Shown piece by piece: positions 6,495 through 7,827 of a DNA stretch of 7,827 nucleotides. The stretch is from an uncultured Thermomicrobiales bacterium. Lineage in GTDB: Bacteria > Chloroflexota > Chloroflexia > Thermomicrobiales > UBA6265. Location of the stretch: assembly GCA_902806395.1 (NCBI GenBank), contig CADCWH010000082.1, positions 1 through 7,827 on the forward strand. The letters are read 5' to 3'. Under the pieces are notes generated by a model, which was not told where the DNA came from, searched no databases, and was given only the letters and a program-made list of their open reading frames with translations. Each line of letters starts with the position of its first letter. The first letter of the stretch is position 1. Made by a program: the position numbers and the translations under genes.

Positions 6495-6620
6495 CATGGT
6501 CCACCCGTCGACGAAGTCCTGGGGTGCCCCGAAGTCACCGGTACAGAAGTCCTGGTTCCGGACATGATCTACCCGTCGATGAAGTCCCGATTTGTCCCGA
6601 AGTCGCCGGTACGAAAGTCC
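6495..6620. repeat. Imperfect tandem repeat, two copies with 68-nt period
   Basis: Copy A (6495-6552) and copy B (6563-6620) align without gaps over 58 nt, 47 of 58 bases identical, with 10 unique bases between them. Each copy contains GAAGTC three times in fixed phase (offsets 18 and 15 nt; the third is AAAGTC in copy B): 6513, 6531, 6546 and 6581, 6599, with 6614. Conserved blocks are ACCCGTCGA, GAAGTCC, CCCGAAGTC and CCGGTAC. A weak, decayed third copy may lie just upstream. It does not form a credible gene. It may be an array of binding sites for the signalling genes to the right, or a relic of a dispersed repeat. Confidence 0.7.
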
Positions 6621-6801
6621 TTACCCGTCCCGCACCCAGCTTATCCATGGCAGGATGAGTGCATACCTGATCGCAGCACGTAGTGCCCAAGATCAATGTG
6701 TACGTACCCCGTCTGGGCGACGTACCGTTCATCAGAGAAGTCTCACGCGCCGTGCCGTGGCTGGAGGGCGCGCGTGGACTCCCTTGCGGAGGGTGTTGAC
6801 C
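6621..6801. other. Leader region of the RsbRD-N-like gene
   Basis: No gene is supported here, although the downstream frame stays open to 6592. It contains a second direct repeat, ACGTACC at 6702-6708 and 6720-6726 (18-nt period), the first copy being part of the palindrome GTACGTAC. A promoter for the signalling gene is expected but not clear. Confidence 0.35.
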
Positions 6802-6812
6802 ATGTGGTCAAC
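6795..6812. promoter_or_regulatory. Perfect inverted repeat over the start of the RsbRD-N-like gene
   Basis: GTTGACC (6795-6801) and GGTCAAC (6806-6812) are perfectly complementary around ATGT. The 18-bp element looks like a dimeric regulator's operator; as mRNA it would be a 7-bp tetraloop hairpin that holds the candidate ATG (6802) in its loop, just after GGAGGG at 6788-6793. Both readings imply control of this gene's expression, but neither is demonstrated. Confidence 0.5.
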
Positions 6813-7383
6813 GGGGTCATGGGAGAGGATAACGACCGTGGCGATGCATAGCGTCGAGTCAGAGACATTGGTAGGCCGGGATTGGTCCTCGAACACCGAC
6901 GACCTCGGGGGTGGTCAGGCCGTGTCGGCGGGTCAGGTGATCGACCAACTCCAGGCCGAATCGACCCGGATGGTCACCAACTGGGTCCTGCGGGTCGCCA
7001 ACATGCCCGCCTTCCGGGCCTGGCCCGACCTGAGCCTGACCAAGCTGCAGGAGTCGATCCCCGCCCTGCTCGGCGCAACCCTGCTAGCGATGCGTAGCCC
7101 CGACCCGAGCCGAGACCCCGAACCTCAGGCCCGGGCGATCGAGGCCGGCGAGCGGCACGGCCATGCCCGAGCCGACGACATCTTCCCCATCGGGGTCCTC
7201 CTCGCCGAGTTCCAGGCCATGCGGTCCGAGTTGCGCCTGGGGATCTTGCGCATCACCGAGGGGGACCCCGACATGGTGGAGGTGGCCCGTGAGTTGGAAG
7301 ACCGGCTCACCCAGACACTCGATGCCGCCATGATCGCGGCTGCCGAGGGCTGGGTCGACCGGACCACGAACCCGCTGCCCTAG
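6802..7383 (+). CDS. RsbRD N-terminal domain-like helical sensor protein, stand-alone
   Basis: All-helical protein of 193 residues. Residues about 44-185 resemble the N-terminal domain of RsbRD (RsbT co-antagonist) proteins: a helix with a conserved Trp (NWVLRVANMPAF), LSLTKLQESIPALLGATLLAM, then AIEAGERHGHAR (HG-x-x-R element) and a long helix VLLAEFQAMRSELRLGIL where the family has its E-x-x-x-LR pattern. In known proteins this domain sits before STAS or kinase domains as a signal input or docking module; here it is alone, with no STAS, GAF or kinase part. No membrane segment or signal peptide. ATG 6802 has GGAGGG 8 nt upstream; GTG 6838 (181 residues) has GGAGAGG 8-9 nt upstream and is nearly as good, and would leave the palindrome outside the gene. 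A response regulator follows 218 nt downstream on the same strand. Family recognition is from pattern and is moderate. Confidence 0.72.
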   Translation: MWSTGSWERITTVAMHSVESETLVGRDWSSNTDDLGGGQAVSAGQVIDQLQAESTRMVTNWVLRVANMPAFRAWPDLSLTKLQESIPALLGATLLAMRSPDPSRDPEPQARAIEAGERHGHARADDIFPIGVLLAEFQAMRSELRLGILRITEGDPDMVEVARELEDRLTQTLDAAMIAAAEGWVDRTTNPLP

Positions 7384-7408
7384 GGGCTGGCCCGGCGTCC
7401 ACGCGTCT

Positions 7409-7445
7409 GGGCGATCGCCCCATCCCGAATCGATGACCCGATTCG
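7409..7445. repeat. Palindrome and hairpin downstream of the RsbRD-N-like gene
   Basis: GGGCGATCGCCC (7409-7420) is a perfect 12-nt palindrome containing GCGATCGC. Six bases on, CGAATCG (7426-7432) pairs perfectly with CGATTCG (7439-7445) around a 6-nt loop. The second stem begins 43 nt after the stop codon and is followed by a pyrimidine-rich stretch (TCACTCCTCCCC) but no T-run. It may be a weak terminator or processing signal before the response regulator gene. Confidence 0.4.
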
Positions 7446-7601
7446 TCACTCCTCCCCGCCTCCGGGTGACGCCGCCCCCCTCCAGGGACCCTGCCCGCAC
7501 ATCCGATCACCTCTCCTCACCCGCCCCTGGCACCGCTCAACCAATCGGCACGGCCCCGGCCGTCCACCCCACCGTTCAGCACTCGAAGGGACCGGACCCG
7601 T

Positions 7602-7827
7602 ATGGCCGACCAGGTCACCATCGCCATCGTCGAGGACCAGCAGGCCATCGTCGAATTGCTGACCGCCGTGCTGGGTGACAGCGGTTTCGCCACCGTCTCG
7701 ATCACCTCGCTACGGGATGTGGTGGCCGAGGTCCGAGCCGCGGCGGCCGATGTCGTGATCCTCGACGTGATGATGCCGGAGATGAGTGGTTGGGAGGTCT
7801 TGGACCTGATCCGCAATGATGTCGACA
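7602..7827 (+). CDS. Response regulator, receiver domain, partial (runs off the right edge)
   Basis: The first 75 residues of a CheY-like receiver domain. The fold pattern is clear: strand TIAIVED with acidic-pocket residues Glu11 and Asp12, helix IVELLTAVLGDSG, strand FATVSIT, helix, then VVILDVMMPEMSGWEVLDLIR with phosphoacceptor Asp55 followed by the conserved MMP-x-MSG-x-E loop. Phosphorylation by a histidine kinase at Asp55 would switch its output, but the output domain, if any, is outside the window, so it may be a DNA-binding regulator or a single-domain protein. Start ATG at 7602; the best Shine-Dalgarno-like stretch, GAAGGG, is 11 nt upstream, somewhat far. It follows the RsbRD-N-like gene on the same strand, which suggests a common signalling pathway. 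Confidence 0.93.
   Translation, partial: MADQVTIAIVEDQQAIVELLTAVLGDSGFATVSITSLRDVVAEVRAAAADVVILDVMMPEMSGWEVLDLIRNDVD

Noticed and set aside
6495..6620. The tandem repeat as a CRISPR array
   Set aside because: Only two copies, imperfect, with a 58-nt unit and a 10-nt gap rather than short identical repeats with unique spacers; no cas genes.
6535..6732. A 65-codon minus-strand frame in the repeat region
   Set aside because: No recognisable domain, no convincing ribosome binding site, and it cuts across the tandem repeat; not enough to call a gene.
6796..6833. TTGACC and GATAAC as a -35/-10 promoter pair for the RsbRD-N-like gene
   Set aside because: The spacer would be 26 nt, far from 16-18 nt, and the TTGACC belongs to the inverted repeat.

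Overview
This is a high-GC bacterial window with six complete protein genes on recognisable families, one complete small signalling gene, and two genes cut by the window edges. Spacing is compact and many genes have good GGAGG-type ribosome binding sites. Nothing marks it as phage, plasmid or island: I see no integrase, transposase, tRNA, rRNA or CRISPR array. The taxon cannot be fixed from sequence alone. The high GC, a non-mevalonate (MEP) pathway ispH, malate synthase A and an RsbRD-N-like sensor gene next to a response regulator would fit a Chloroflexota (Thermomicrobia-like) or actinobacterium-like soil or thermal organism. That is inference with low confidence.

Left part (1-2388). The 3' end of a gene with a hemerythrin-like tail is followed after 12 nt by a MarR-family regulator, both on plus. 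This pair converges on malate synthase A (aceB, minus strand) across a 73-nt gap holding a short direct repeat. No isocitrate lyase is visible.

Middle (2389-4150). A divergent, roughly 390-nt region with a strong GC hairpin separates aceB from azlC-azlD on plus. These two genes overlap by 8 nt and encode the two subunits of a branched-chain amino acid (or related) exporter. They converge on ispH (minus), with an inverted repeat between them that may terminate transcription.

Right part (4151-7827). ispH (last-but-one step of isoprenoid precursor synthesis ending in IPP/DMAPP) has an approximately 290-nt upstream region with a TATACT-like -10 box and a perfect stem-loop. Behind it is a HAD-superfamily hydrolase on the same strand. 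A long non-coding stretch (6233-6801) then holds two hairpins and a 68-nt-period imperfect tandem repeat, ending in a perfect inverted repeat around the start of an RsbRD-N-like all-helical sensor protein. A response regulator receiver domain follows and runs off the right edge, so the window probably ends at the beginning of a signal transduction locus.

I did not find a convincing novel system. The points most worth a second look are the tandem repeat, the palindrome over the start of the RsbRD-like gene, and that gene's pairing with a response regulator.
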